From assembly GCA_916700875.1 (NCBI GenBank), contig CAKAKS010000039.1, positions 30,013,794-30,077,793 on the forward strand: DNA of 64,000 nt. Reading direction: 5' to 3'. Positions 1-11,330 of this stretch are shown here, piece by piece (positions within the stretch are counted from its first letter, which is position 1; every line of letters starts with the position of its first letter). The DNA is from Sebastes aleutianus. Taxonomy: Eukaryota; Chordata; Actinopteri; Perciformes; Sebastidae. The translations under genes and the position numbers were made by a program. The notes beneath the pieces are model-generated. The model did no database searches, was not told the DNA's origin, and worked only from the letters and a program-made list of their open reading frames with translations.

Positions 1-480
1 AGTTTACTTAGTGCGTTTAATGCTGTCAGTGGGAACGTTCATTTTTGCATATCTTTTTTCTTGACACCCACTGACCTATAAATGTACTCCAATTGCTATA
101 CTTTCTTCTAAACCCTCATTAACCCCACGCTGAAACCAATGAAGCAATCTGTATATTCTCCGTTTCTCTTTGCAATACCCCCCTGCAATCAAACTCACTT
201 AAAAAGACATAAGCTGTGTGTAAACTGAACCAAAGGGAGAAAATGGCAATGTGAATTTGTGTGTATATGAATTCTGCCCTGGTCGTGATTTAGTTCTACC
301 TCTGCATTGCAAAACATCAGCGAGAAAGTCCACCTGGGGACGGGTTGGAGGGGAGGTTTCACCCACGAGACCGCCGTTTGTGTCCTGTGTTGCTGACTTA
401 TTTGCCTTAGTTTTGTTACGTAACTTCTGTGCTTTACTAATGCCAGTTACATAACAAGCGGAGTTATTTTACGCAACAAA

Positions 481-560
481 CATTGTTATTTTAACCCAAA
501 CCACAATCGAGTACCTTTGTTGCCTAAACTTAACAAAGTAGTTTTGTTACGTAAGTAAAA
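481..560 (-). repeat. copy of the dispersed GGTTTAGG-type module
   Basis: On the - strand this shows the degenerate series seen at 21330, 26925, 57305 and 45150: runs resembling AACAAAACTAC, GTTTAGGCAACAAAG and TGGTTTGGGTT. It is the most diverged of the five and has no recognisable element ends. Confidence 0.5.
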
Positions 561-587
561 GTAAAAGTAGGTAAACCTACATTGGTT

Positions 588-1100
588 AAGTTTATTTTGA
601 AAAGAGACTGTATGAATGTAACAAGTGCAAATTGTGCATTTCCTCTGAACACGGAAGTTTATTTTGAAAAGAGACTGTATGCATGTAATGAACGGAAATT
701 GTACATTTCCTATGGGGGAAGTTTGTTTTGAAAAAACACCATATGTGGACTAGGATTGGGCGATATGTAAACATTTTCCAACCGGCCATCGTTGATAGTC
801 TTCCTAACAATCACCAATGCTGGTTTGGTCTAAATAAACCCTTATTTCATCGCACGTTGTTTACTCCCACTGTCTTTCTCTCTGCCCGCTGAGCAGCAGC
901 TGAGCGTCTCTCGTTCTTCAGAGGCAGACCATTAAATTAGCAAAATAAAATCACACATGAAACATTGCCTCAAAAAAACAACCGCCAATGTACTCAGCCA
1001 ATCGCCAATAGTTGATATATTCGTCCAATCGCCCAACCCTAGCATGTACTGTGATGAGCGGAAACTGACACACCATCCCTGACACGCTAGAGGGGAATAC
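588..1100. repeat. short tandem repeat, unit about 64-67 bp, third unit split by an insertion
   Basis: Units start at 588, 655 and 719 with AAGTTTATTTTGAAAAGAG or a close variant. Each continues into TGTATGCATGTAATGA-like and CGGAAATTGTACATTTCC-like text. The third unit breaks at about 749 and its second half (CATGTA...GAGCGGAAACTG) resumes at 1043. The inserted piece is listed separately. Confidence 0.75.
750..1042. mobile_element. 293-bp inverted-repeat MITE, hAT-like
   Basis: Begins CTAGGATTGGGCGAT and ends with the near-perfect inverse (ATCGCCCAACCCTAG), giving 15-bp terminal inverted repeats with one mismatch. There is no coding capacity. It lies inside a tandem-repeat unit, so its insertion is visible. 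The end sequence resembles non-autonomous hAT elements of fish, but an 8-bp target duplication is not clear. Confidence 0.7.
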
Positions 1101-2225
1101 CTAGAGCATCATAGTTTGAAGCGTAGGGCCACTGACCAAGCAGACGAGTTGGGAGTGAGAATGTGTTGTTCCAGTGGATGCACTCGGAATATATTGACAA
1201 TTAAACTGTTGGGTGAACTGCAGCCCTACATGAGCTCTGTGGCCATTTATAGTTTCATAGACAACAGAGGAAAGCACACACATTATTAGCCTCAAGTGAG
1301 ATATTGACAAAATTTCAAATTGCACCCAAAAGATCAGCTGCAATAGTCTTATTTCACCAATGAAAAACTAATGACTATAAACTGAGCCTCTTCACTAACA
1401 TCTACAGTGGTACTCTAAGGGGAGTTTAGCCAGTGCCAGCTCTCTGTGCCTATGCAATGTTGTTGCAGCGCGGATAGCACTGTCTCATACTGTCGGTGCA
1501 TATTTCTGGATGCCGCGGCCCGAGGGCAGCTGTTCAGCTGGAAATAGTTCAGCACCATGGAGAGATCCTGCTCGGCTTATTCTTTCCATCTTGAGGGAGA
1601 TCAAAAGGCAACAGAATGCCTGTAAGTGGAAGATGCCAAGGAATAAGATCCAGCTGTAGCAAACAGGACATATTATATAAGTCACACTTTGTGGTATCGA
1701 GCGTCTTTGTCTCCGAAAGAAAAGTGTTTCAGTGTGAGGAGAAACATAAGCTTTGGTAAGGTTAGCATCTTGAGCTGTAGTGAGAAGCAGCCCTCTTCTT
1801 AGGAGACAGATTGATGTCAACCTCAAGGTACTTAACAGGGAGATGTTTTTTTTTTAAATGGCTTAATGCGGCCTGTGTGCACTTATGTCTGTATGGGTGT
1901 GTCTCCCCCTAAAAGTCCGACCGCATGTCCATATAATGTGGCTAGAGAACGAGAGAGGAAAGAGAGAGGATGGAGTCATAGAAACCCAAATGGATAGAGA
2001 TAGAGACAAGGGAGGAGGAATGAGGGCTGCGTTATTTTAGAGACTGGCTTCGCTGCCTAATAAAAGCAGGAAATGGGTGTAAATGAAAGAGTTGATTGAC
2101 TTTCTCAGAGTGTGATCATCAGTGCGGAGGAGTCTAATGTCTCGTCGAGGCTTTTAGTTGTGATTTTCTCACCAGACAAACAAGATTGTACTTGTCTCCT
2201 ACTAAGTACTTCCTATGATCAGGAA

Positions 2226-2227
<2 letters not shown>
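1101..2227. other. intergenic sequence, no gene recognised
   Basis: A 113-codon minus frame at 1485-1826 has no family features and unremarkable composition; I treat it as chance. Nothing else is seen. Confidence 0.4.

Positions 2228-2278
<51 letters not shown>
2228..2278. repeat. (GT)n microsatellite
   Basis: About 25 uninterrupted GT units. Confidence 0.97.
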
Positions 2279-2280
<2 letters not shown>

Positions 2281-3882
2281 TCCATATTCGGCTGCCCTCC
2301 AATCAGCACAACGTGAGCTGCAGGTTCACTTGGCCCCTTCATTTCACATCCTGAAAGGAAGCCTTTGTGAGCCGGCTCTCTCTGCATCTGATTACCCGCT
2401 GGCTTAATTGATCTAATTATTGAACTCTGCTTGTGGGTGCTTTGTGTTTATCCAGTCAGGCAAAGTCTTTAAGATAAGGATATGCTTCTTATCGTTCCTT
2501 TCGCTCAGGCTGTTTGGCCCTGAACTATTCAGTCGCAGCATGCCATTATCAAGTTAATTGTGCAATTTAGGGAGGAGGTTGCAGCGGCGAACGCACTGTA
2601 TTGCCAGTTCTTAAGTATGTTAATTGCCACCTTACAGTAGCTACACCGCACACAAAATACCGTGATTGCAATTTAAACACAGAGGCATTGAGTGTAGAGA
2701 TCCGACAATAAAACAAATACGGGAAAAAGCGGTTGGGAAATGTGTGAATGTGTGGGAAGTGTGAATGATAGAGGGAGCAGGTTACACTGTACTGTAGTAG
2801 AGTTTTATAATGTGACAAGGGAGATTTTTTGTGGATTAGATTCTTTGCACAAGCCAGTATCCTGTATCTAAATAAACAACACGATGTACTCATGCTGTGA
2901 CACGGATACTACAAACGGCAGACCCCTTGGTGATACGCATACATCTATCCCTCTGATGAAAATGACTCCAACTGGATTCACTGGGTGTAACGCAGCGTAT
3001 GCCATCATAATCGCCTCCCTTCCTTCCTTTCATCCCGACTATGCTGTAAGGAATCTGAAGAAAAACGGCGAGGAACAGAAACTCAGCAGGCAGAGTGCTA
3101 TACTGATCATCGGACTAATATCCTGAATCCACAACAAAGAATTAAACTAGTTTCAATTGAAAAAAAGATTTCAAAAGCACGTGTGTTAATCTCGTTTATA
3201 CCAAAGATTACCATCTATCCATCCATCCAGTACTGATTGTCAGTGTGTATATGGCAGTGGTCCAATACGAGCAGTGCTTGTGTTATTTTGTAGTATCACT
3301 CTATAATATACATTATAGGATGTCAGTAGGCTGGAATCAACAGCAGCCATGCCAGACAGGCAGGTATACATGCAGAGCTGAGATGTGTGGGCTGTTCATA
3401 CAGGTATTAGGAGCAGTGTATGCAATTTTACCTCATTTTGGACCATTAATATTAGTAGTTAAATGGTTATTTTGCTTTATTCATCCCGGCCTTCGTCTGA
3501 ACATTCAATTCATCTGGAAATGTTTGCCCTAAAAGAGCAGATTCAGAAAACTTTAAACCTTTAAAACTTTTTAACTAAAGTTATGAAGAACAGTTCACTA
3601 CTTATTTTACAAAAAGGATGTGAACATTGTATCGATAAATTAGAGCACCCTCCTTCCCCTTGCCGTGCGTCAGGTCGTCCAGATGCTCTCAACATAGTTT
3701 TTATGTTCATACAACTTATGAGGCGCAGTGCTAAAAACGTTGGCACTGTGCTGTTGTGAATCTCCATTATGAATCTCACAGAGAACTTGATATGGAGAAG
3801 GCAGAGAAGAGTACCGGCCAACTTTGAGCACTAAATACGGTATTGAGAAATGAAGCCAACGCGGAAGTGACAAAAACTGAAT
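2279..3882. other. intergenic sequence, no gene recognised
   Basis: Short overlapping frames only, none with recognisable domains. Confidence 0.4.
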
Positions 3883-4130
3883 TCCTTAAGTGGCCACTTG
3901 AGGCTGGCTCCAAAAGCGAGTCAGATCTCCATAGACCCCCATGTTATAATGCCCAACTTTGCAACAGAAATAAACATGTTTACAGCCGGGGACAAAAAAA
4001 CAAGTTTGGTTTCTATAGCTAATCTCCCCGTTCATGACAACTGAAAGGGAAGGTGAATTTGTATATAACTCACCGGCAACGGCTGGGGCCAGTCACTTTG
4101 AGCTTCACAATGTCTCTTCAGAAACCTATG
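3883..4130. repeat. probable dispersed repeat relic
   Basis: Contains the phrase GTGGCCACTTGAGGCTGGCT followed by text that I associate with a common teleost interspersed repeat. No ends or target duplication are visible, so the class is unknown. Confidence 0.35.
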
Positions 4131-4350
4131 GTTAACGTCACGGAGACTACTTCCATATTTCATACAGTCCACGGTCACAGTATGCGCCTGATCACATTCT
4201 TAACCAAGGTACCACTTTTCTGTTTCAAAATTTCCTCTTCTATCCATTATTATGTACTAGAATAATAATGAATCACAGGATATGATTCATAACCCCATTT
4301 ATAACTTCTAAGTACGATAATCTCCATTTTTTCCTCTCGTGCTCTGACTG

Positions 4351-4354
<4 letters not shown>

Positions 4355-4405
<51 letters not shown>
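4355..4405. repeat. (CT)n microsatellite
   Basis: About 25 CT units; the RE/ER-rich minus frame across it is an artefact. Confidence 0.97.
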
Positions 4406-4408
<3 letters not shown>

Positions 4409-6223
4409 CTCTGCTGGTGTGAAATCAATCAATAGCCATTGATTGTCCCGGCTTTTATTCCTCACTGTCAATCATTTCTATATGCCTCGGCGAAGTCTTT
4501 TCTATTAGCGCAGCCGCCCATTCATCATCATTTCTGTCATCTTATGTATAACTTCATTGTATCGCAATTATCTCAAGGACTCGGAGTATGACGCTACATT
4601 GTTCTCGGGGTTGTGAACATGAACAGAGAGACTGACCCACTTCAACACTTGCCTGGTTAACCATCCTCTGCTCGGCAGACACCAACACAGTTTGAATAAC
4701 ACTATAAATACAGAGCAATTAGCACGGGGAGAACTGGCGAATGATTGGGGAAAAAAAATGGCACATATATGAATAAAAAGGCATCACATGCTGCTATGAC
4801 GACTGGTTTACACTCGCACGGACACAATTTCCTTCTCACTGCTGTGTTAAAATGGATAACATATTAGCTCTGTATTCCTGTATTGTCAGCGTTGTCATAT
4901 CAGTGTGCATAATAAAGTTACATAAACGAGCTAACGACTCTCTTTTTTTTTATCCGCAATGGTGATAAAACACCATTGTTTTATTAATTTTGTCATTATA
5001 TAGTTGTTAATAGCAAGCATTGCCGTTTCACAGCCTAATGAATTGACTTGGGGACGAGACTTCACAGCCAGTACTGCCACTAAACCGAATGCTAAGGGAG
5101 ACCTTAATGGGCCATTATGTTACACTGTGATTTTTTTGTTGTTGTTGTTATTATTGTTGGCTTTTTCTCCACTATTTTTCTTCCACAATGACAAAAGAAC
5201 GTGGGAGAGAGGCTGGCACCCACTACAGGCTTCGCCTCCCGTACACAGAGCTGAGAGAGAGAGTGAGACACACAGAGAACAAAGATGAAATAGAGGAAAG
5301 AAAATGAGTGATGTTGCTTTTTGAAGCCATTATTTCAGAGTTGTATGTAGCTGCTGGTGTGACATAGACTGTGATACCTCCTGTGTCCTTCTCCTGTCTT
5401 ACTTATTGTATAGGTCCTCTCTGTTCCCTTGTCGCTATATTATAGTCATCTTAAAACATCCGTCTGGTCACTGTGTTCTTTTGCTTGATAGAAAGGGAAG
5501 AAAGAGCGAAGCTATTTACACACAGACAAGACGGAGTATAAGGGGAGAAAACTGGAATGACAAAGCAAAGACAGAATAACATGGATTGCTTCTTGTCAGA
5601 CAGCTGTGTGAGATTTTGGTACTCCCTGTTCTGTTTTCTTGATCTATTAGTCTCGTCACAATGGTTGAAGCAGACTGACAGCTGGGTGCAGCAGTTCCCC
5701 ACCTGTGCTCCGTCTCTCTGTGCGCATTCATCAGGTCGCCTTTATGCAGCGTGATCAGAAATGTCAGAGAACACAGCGTACCAATAGGACAATAAGGATG
5801 ATGGCACACATTTTTCATGCACAAACTAGTAGACGAGCATACGCACATATGCATGCCGACATAAACACACACAGAGAAGAGAAACCTGTGAATGCACGCA
5901 CAAATATTCATTCAGGTGAGTCCTGCATCGCAATGGAAAAGGCCAATTGTAAATGCACACATATGGCCAGTTGCAAGCTTAGTCACAAAATTTTACGGCC
6001 AAAAGGTTTTTCAATCGATCTCCAATATCTCTTCAAATCTCACAATCCCCAAATCAGTGACCGTTTGAAACAAATAGATTGCAGCAACCTTTCCAGTACA
6101 GCCCATCTATATCAGAAAAACTTGTATTTGTCTCTATATGCTCTGTCAACGGCCCGCCGGCGGGCCCAGCTGCTATTCTGTCTTTCACAGGTTGTTGCGG
6201 GCTGAGTTTTCAAGCTAGAACAC
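4406..6223. other. intergenic sequence, no gene recognised
   Basis: The longest frame (5705-6205, +, 166 codons) and its overlapping minus frame (5516-5911) lack domains, repeats or homology that I recognise. Both look like chance frames. Confidence 0.4.
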
Positions 6224-6700
6224 TAAATAACGCTCCAAACCTATGCTAAATTTTGGTGAGGAAAAACTGGCATGGCGATTTTCAAGGGGGTCCCTTGACC
6301 TTAAGATATGTGAATCAAAAGGAGTTCTATGGGTACCCACTAGTCTCACCTTTACAGACATTCCCACTTTATGATAATCACATGCAGTTTGGAGCAAAAA
6401 CCATGTTTTTTTGTTTTTTTATGCAGTATAAATGTGATGTTTTCTCCTACTCTAAAAATGATGTGTTTGAATATTTCTGCATACTGGGGTCCCTAAACAG
6501 TCTTGGAATTACATAAATTGAGTATCACTGTAAAGCTGAGACTCTCGTGGATCCAATGAGCCCAATTGTATTCATGTGTGATGATGTTAGTCCCCATATT
6601 AGCCATTTCATTGTGGTGAGACACTACACAAGAATCAAGTTGATTTGGGGGCGTGATTCCCCCCCTCCCGACAATCGTCAGCAAAGCCCTGATTCTTTGA
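6224..6700. repeat. dispersed repeat, copy A (partner at 29084)
   Basis: TAAATAACGCTCCAAAC, GAGGAAAAACTGGCATGG, TTACAGACATTCCCACTTTA and CACATGCAGTTTGGAGCAA align in order with 29084-29272. After that point the two copies diverge completely, so they share a common left part with different right parts. Direct orientation. Confidence 0.65.
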
Positions 6701-6981
6701 TGGTTCTAAAGATTATCTTTCCATATATTCCTGTGGTGTGAGGTGTGTTAAGAGTATTTTGTACATGCCGCGATCAGCTCGGAAGTCCATCGTGGCCGCA
6801 TCGATTTCAAATCGTAAATATTAAACATGTCCAGTATTTCTATCAGATCTCCTGTTGTGTGTGGGGAACCCCGAGGACAGCCGATGACGCAGTCAAGTGA
6901 AGAACGATAGCCAATTGTAAACCAAGCTGACAACCACCGCCGTCATGGCAGTCGCGGCTAATGCATGAGCTAATACAAAAT

Positions 6982-7080
6982 GCGAAGCATAAAGTAGTAC
7001 TGAGATGGACCTCAGAAATGGAGGACCAACTTGTTGATTTATGGCAACAACACAAGTGTTTAGTAAACATGTCGCCATGA
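6982..7080 (+). pseudogene. PIF/Harbinger-type MADF (Myb/SANT-like) domain fragment
   Basis: In frame from 6982 the sequence reads AKHKVVL, then RWTSEMEDQLVDLWQQHK and CLVNMSP, then a stop at 7078-7080. The W-T-x-E-x-E-x-Q-L-V-D-L-W-Q pattern is the first helix of MADF-like DNA-binding domains found in the accessory protein of Harbinger transposons. Only this first helix survives; the stop and the lack of continuation mark it as a relic. It probably belongs to a degraded element spanning about 6740-7400, whose ends I could not define. Confidence 0.5.
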
Positions 7081-7399
7081 CTTCATCCATTATTTTTCTT
7101 TTTTCTTCATGAATTTCCAGTACAAAGTAGTGCAAAAACTAACATCTCCAATTCTTCCTGTCCGTTGTCCGCCATGTTTGCTTGTTCACGATAAACTTTG
7201 CGAGATCTCCGGATGAGCGTCAAGAATGTTTGTGAACAGAATCTGTTAGTGTGTGTTGTGCAGTTTTTGCCAAATGGTTGCTCAACACACACTATAGGAA
7301 CAAAAATATTAAATTTAGCATAACGTGGTTATATGTGGGGTCTCTCACATTTTCAAAATCTCTTAAAATTTAAAAAATCTTTTAGTGTGGGCCAGCCTT

Positions 7400-7984
7400 A
7401 AGAAACTCAGAGAGCTAGACCTGAGGGAAGCTAGACCTGAGGGAAGCGTTCCCTAACGTGGGCATTTGCCTTCGTATGCATCTGACATTACCGACTGCAA
7501 ACTGTTCAGCTGAGAGGTCATTTTCTTTGTTGAAATGTGTGAAAATGTACCTGAAATGAAGTGTAAGGGGAAAAAATAACTGACCGCTTTGCCCTGTTGG
7601 CAATTGAGACCTCCGTGGATTTTGATGACATTTCATAGAAAGTCAGGAAAAATACAGTCCGTCTAGTGTAATCTATACATTTGATCTGGCTCTGGTCACA
7701 GCCCCCACGCAAATCGAGCGCCCTGCGGAGCAGCATCCAAGTCTCCCTGACCTGCATTACACAGTGAATAGACTGCAGCCTTCACCTTGTAGTGTGTGTG
7801 CACTGTGGGTAGTAGTTGACTGTTTGTGTAAATCATTATGCATGGTATTCACTCTGCGTATTTGAGGTGTGTGTGTGTGTGTGTGAGTGAGAGATAGAAG
7901 GAGATAGAGCATAGCAGCTGTGCTCAGGGTGGATCTGAGAAATAACAGCCTGGGGAGATGTCCCAGGGAGACTCCTGGTGTGAT
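7400..7984. other. intergenic sequence with a short GT run
   Basis: A direct repeat (AGCTAGACCTGAGGGAAG, twice at about 7415-7446) and a (GT)n stretch at 7867-7884. No gene seen. Confidence 0.5.
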
Positions 7985-8300
7985 GTGTAGAGAGGAGAGC
8001 AAAATGAGGAGAGGAGAGGAAAGAAGAACAAAGTGAGGAGACAAGAGTAAAAGAAAGGAGGAGAGATGATAGGAGATCATGAGGAGAGGAGAGCAAAGGA
8101 AAGATGAGGAGAAGAAACTGAGATGGCACTGGAAAGGAGAAGAGAAGAAAATCAAGAGAGGGGAGGAGAGGAAAATGAGGAGAGGAGGGAAACAAAAATG
8201 AGTATGAGAGGAGAGCAAAGGAAACGAGTGGAGAATAAAGTGAAAAGAAGAAAGTGAGGAGAGGAGAGGGGAGGAGAACAAAATGAGGAGGAGCGGACGG
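7985..8300. repeat. polypurine minisatellite
   Basis: About 300 bp of nearly pure A/G on the + strand, made of irregular GAGGAGAGGAGAGCAAA-like units of roughly 25-35 bp. The long minus frames (Ser/Leu/Phe/Pro-rich) across it are composition artefacts, not genes. Confidence 0.85.
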
Positions 8301-8555
8301 CAGAACACACTTAGCCTAATTGTTGAAACTGTACATATAGGCCTACGTTGTAGTTCGGAGGGTAGATTAGTTTATTATTTTATTTATTCAGAGAACAGCC
8401 TTTTTTAAATTTTTTGTAAAGATGTGTTGATTTTTAATGGTTATTTGTGACCACTAAAGCATGCACAGTGTGACATTGTTTTCTTTGTTGTTGCCTGTTC
8501 CTGTGATAAATGTAGAAATATTGAATGATATTGTGTGAATTGATTATTTTGCAGG

Positions 8556-9608
8556 AATCTCCATCCATTTGCTTAAGCTTATCCAGGGCCGGGTCGCGGG
8601 GGCAGCAGGCTTAGCGGGGAATTCCAGACCTCCCTCTCCCCAGCAAAGTTTTCCAGCTCTTCCTGGGGGACCCCGAGGCGTTCCCAAGCCAGACGAGATA
8701 AATAATCTCTCCAGCGTGTTCTGGGTCTGCCCCGGGGGCCTCTTACCAGTTGGACGTGCTCAGAAAACCTCCAAAGGGAGGCGTCCAGGAGACATCCTGA
8801 TCAGATGCCCGAACCACCTCAGCTGGCCCCTTTTGATGCAAAAGAGCAGCGGCTCTACTACGAGCTCCCTCCGGATGACTCCTCACCCTATCTCTAAGGC
8901 TGAGCCCAGCCATCCTACGGAGGAAACTCATTACTCATCCCGCTTGTATCCGCGATCTTATTCTTTCGGTCACTAGCTCATGACCATAGGTAAGGGTTGG
9001 AATGAAGATGGACCGGTAAATCGAGAGCTATGCTTTCCAGCTCAGCTCCCTCTTCACCACAATGGTCCGGTACAGCGCCCGCATAACTGCAGACGCCGCA
9101 CTGAACCGCCTGTCCATCTCCCCATGAACAAGACACCGAGATACTTAAACTCCCTCGCTTGGGGCAGTGACTCACTCCCATCCCGGAGGGCGCAATCCAC
9201 TGTTTTCAGGCAGAGAACCATGGCCTCAGACTCAGAGGTACTGATTCTCCACCCCAGTGTGCGCTGCAGGTCACAGTTCGATGAAACCAACAGAACAACA
9301 TCATCTGCAAAGAGCAGAGACCCAATTCTGAGGTCCACAAACCGGACACTCTCCTCCTGCCACCTGCGCTTTGAGATCCTCTCCATGAAAATCACAAACA
9401 GGATCAGTGACAAGGGACAACGCTGGCGGAGGCCAACACCCACCGGAAATGTGTTTGACTTTGTGGCGAGTATACGGCCACAGCTCTCATTTTGGTTATA
9501 CAAGGACCGAATGGCTCGTAACAACGATACCTCATATTCCCGGAGTACCCCTGTAGGACTCCCCGGGGGACACAGTCATAAGCCTTTTCCAGGTCCAAAA
9601 AACACATA
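8556..9608 (-). pseudogene. 5'-truncated Rex3/RTE-like LINE reverse transcriptase remnant
   Basis: On the - strand the frames give, in order, FLDLEKAYDCVPRGVL (near 9600), VGLRQRCPLSLILFVIFMER, LLFADDVVLL with the catalytic FADD at 9311-9300, SEAMVLCLKTVDCALRDG, EFKYLGVLF and, after frame changes, MSFLRRMAGLSLRDRVRS (from 8931). These are the palm, thumb and C-terminal parts of an RTE-clade reverse transcriptase, best matching the teleost Rex3 group as I recall it. The endonuclease and fingers are missing, consistent with 5' truncation at about 9608. The 3' end lies near 8556 and shows the GGATAAGC and ATGGATGGA-like tail on the - strand. At least two frame shifts make it non-functional. Confidence 0.85.
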
Positions 9609-10884
9609 GACTAGATGGGCAAATGCCCATCACCCCTCCAACAGCCCCGCAAGATTTTGTAGAAGTGCTACTGTATGTAACTTTATTTTTTGTAAATAAC
9701 TATGAGAGGGTTGCCCCTTTTTTTCGCTTGAGCACCTGTCCCCCAAAATGTCTTTTTACAGCCCTGCATGGATCTCTATGATGTGCTCATACTCAAGCAT
9801 GGACAGGAATTCTAATGTCTGGTATAAATTAGATTAAAATGTGTAAATAATCAGCACATGAACAGAACAGTTATTACCTAAAACAAACTCGCTAAAGGTG
9901 TGATTCCCCTCAATATGCCAGCACAGCGGAACACAAATAACCTCATTCATATTCTCTTTCAGCCTGATATGATTTATTTACAAATATAGACACAATGGCA
10001 TTACTACATCTGTTGCCAGCCGCTTAATCGGGCAATGATGAGGTCAGTGCTTGATCAGATTCTCTATGCACTCAGATTAAATTTGTAGACGTGGAATTCC
10101 CCGCAACGCTTGAATGCCCAAATCCATTTGGAGCATCTGAAGAGGAAACATTTCAGTTTAAACATTTAAATCAGGTGGGTGTTCTGGAGCCGTGGATATC
10201 TGAGAGTTACAAATGTTTCACCACGTCTCCGTGTGTATATTTGCATGCTTGTCTTTTGAGTTAAACCCAACATAGCTCTAATTAAAATGAATAAATTCTG
10301 TCTCAGCAGCATTGTGGCTCAAGATAATGTGTGTTGTGTGTACTGCAGAAGTACACTTGACCTTGTATTTTTATGTATTTCATTTTCTATCAAGGATTAG
10401 AACTTCCCCTCCAGTTACACTTAGGACATATGTTGTAGATGAGGCATACAGGAATAGAAACACAGCTTGCAAAGAAACAAGTAGATCATTTGGTCATGTC
10501 TGTGGTCAAGCTGGTGTCTCACTCAGGACACAAGACGCTTCGTCCTTTTAGATGCATTGTAGACCACTGAGACTACTGTTTGAGAGAAAATAGTTTATCT
10601 ATAAAGCTGTTGCTGCTTACCAGTCGTTATTTATACAGCTAATTTGTTTACTCTTTTGTCAGACACCACTGAATTTGCATTTGTTATGAGGATAACAACA
10701 ATAATGAGTAATGGTCCCTCTAATAATTGTAATTACTAAACTAGAGTCTGGCTGGCAGTGGGTTGTTCTTTCTGGGGCTCTTTTGTTAAATGATCCTGTG
10801 AGTGTTAATGAAGATCAGATGCTGCAGCTTAACTTTTAATTTAGCACAAGAGACCATCTTGCGATGGGATCACACCAGCCGCAC
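9609..10884. other. intergenic sequence, no gene recognised
   Basis: Immediately beyond the LINE 5' junction there is a short palindromic GGGCAAATGCCC. Nothing else was identified. Confidence 0.4.
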
Positions 10885-10930
10885 CCAAATCGGACCAAGG
10901 GCATAAAGTGTGTGTTTTCCTACCCCCCTA

Positions 10931-11180
10931 CTTCTGGCACCTTTGCTTGGACCGCACCAATCTTTGAATCTTCGAACAAAAGCCTTGAATTCGATCTCAG
11001 CAATTAACACACCTGTAAAGTTTTGTGACACCAAATCAGGCCAGGGCCATAAAAAGGAGCTGTACAGTGTGTGTAGGGAAGCAATGGCCTATTCGCCCCC
11101 CTGGCTCAGGCCATGGGCATCTTCGAATTTGACCTTCATTTTGATCTCAACTACACACCTGTAAAGTTTCGGGACTGCGA
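10931..11180. repeat. two diverged tandem units, about 140 bp each
   Basis: Unit 1 (about 10940-11034) contains CATCAATCTTTGAATCTTCG-like text, TTGAATTCGATCTCAGCAAT and ACACACCTGTAAAGTTTTGTGAC. Unit 2 (about 11095-11175) has GGCATCTTCGAATTTGACC, TTTTGATCTCAACTACACA and CCTGTAAAGTTTCGGGAC in the same order. It is an interspersed-repeat relic of unknown class. Confidence 0.55.
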
Positions 11181-11330
11181 CTTGCACGGTTGCGAGGTGT
11201 TACGGCCTCTCAAACACACAAAGGCTCTGGAGAGACCGAAGCATATGAAAGGTCGCCATGAGACCAGTTATGTGAAAAGGAAACAATTGATTTATCATCA
11301 ATCAGGAAAAGAAATAACTGTCAAAATGTA

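Noticed and set aside
588..1100. Repeats with regular spacing that might be a CRISPR array
   Set aside because: Only three units of 64-67 bp, with the whole unit conserved rather than short repeats with unique spacers, in a vertebrate context.
5705..6205. 166-codon + frame, among the longest in the window
   Set aside because: No domain, composition bias or homology that I recognise. Overlapped by minus frames, and no splice or promoter context supports it.
7757..8308. 183-codon minus frame, apparently hydrophobic and membrane-like
   Set aside because: Its Phe/Leu/Ser/Pro richness is the direct product of the polypurine minisatellite on the other strand.
8569..9609. Plus-strand frames of 135 and 209 codons over the LINE
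   Set aside because: They are antisense shadows of the Rex3-like reverse transcriptase, which reads clearly on the minus strand.
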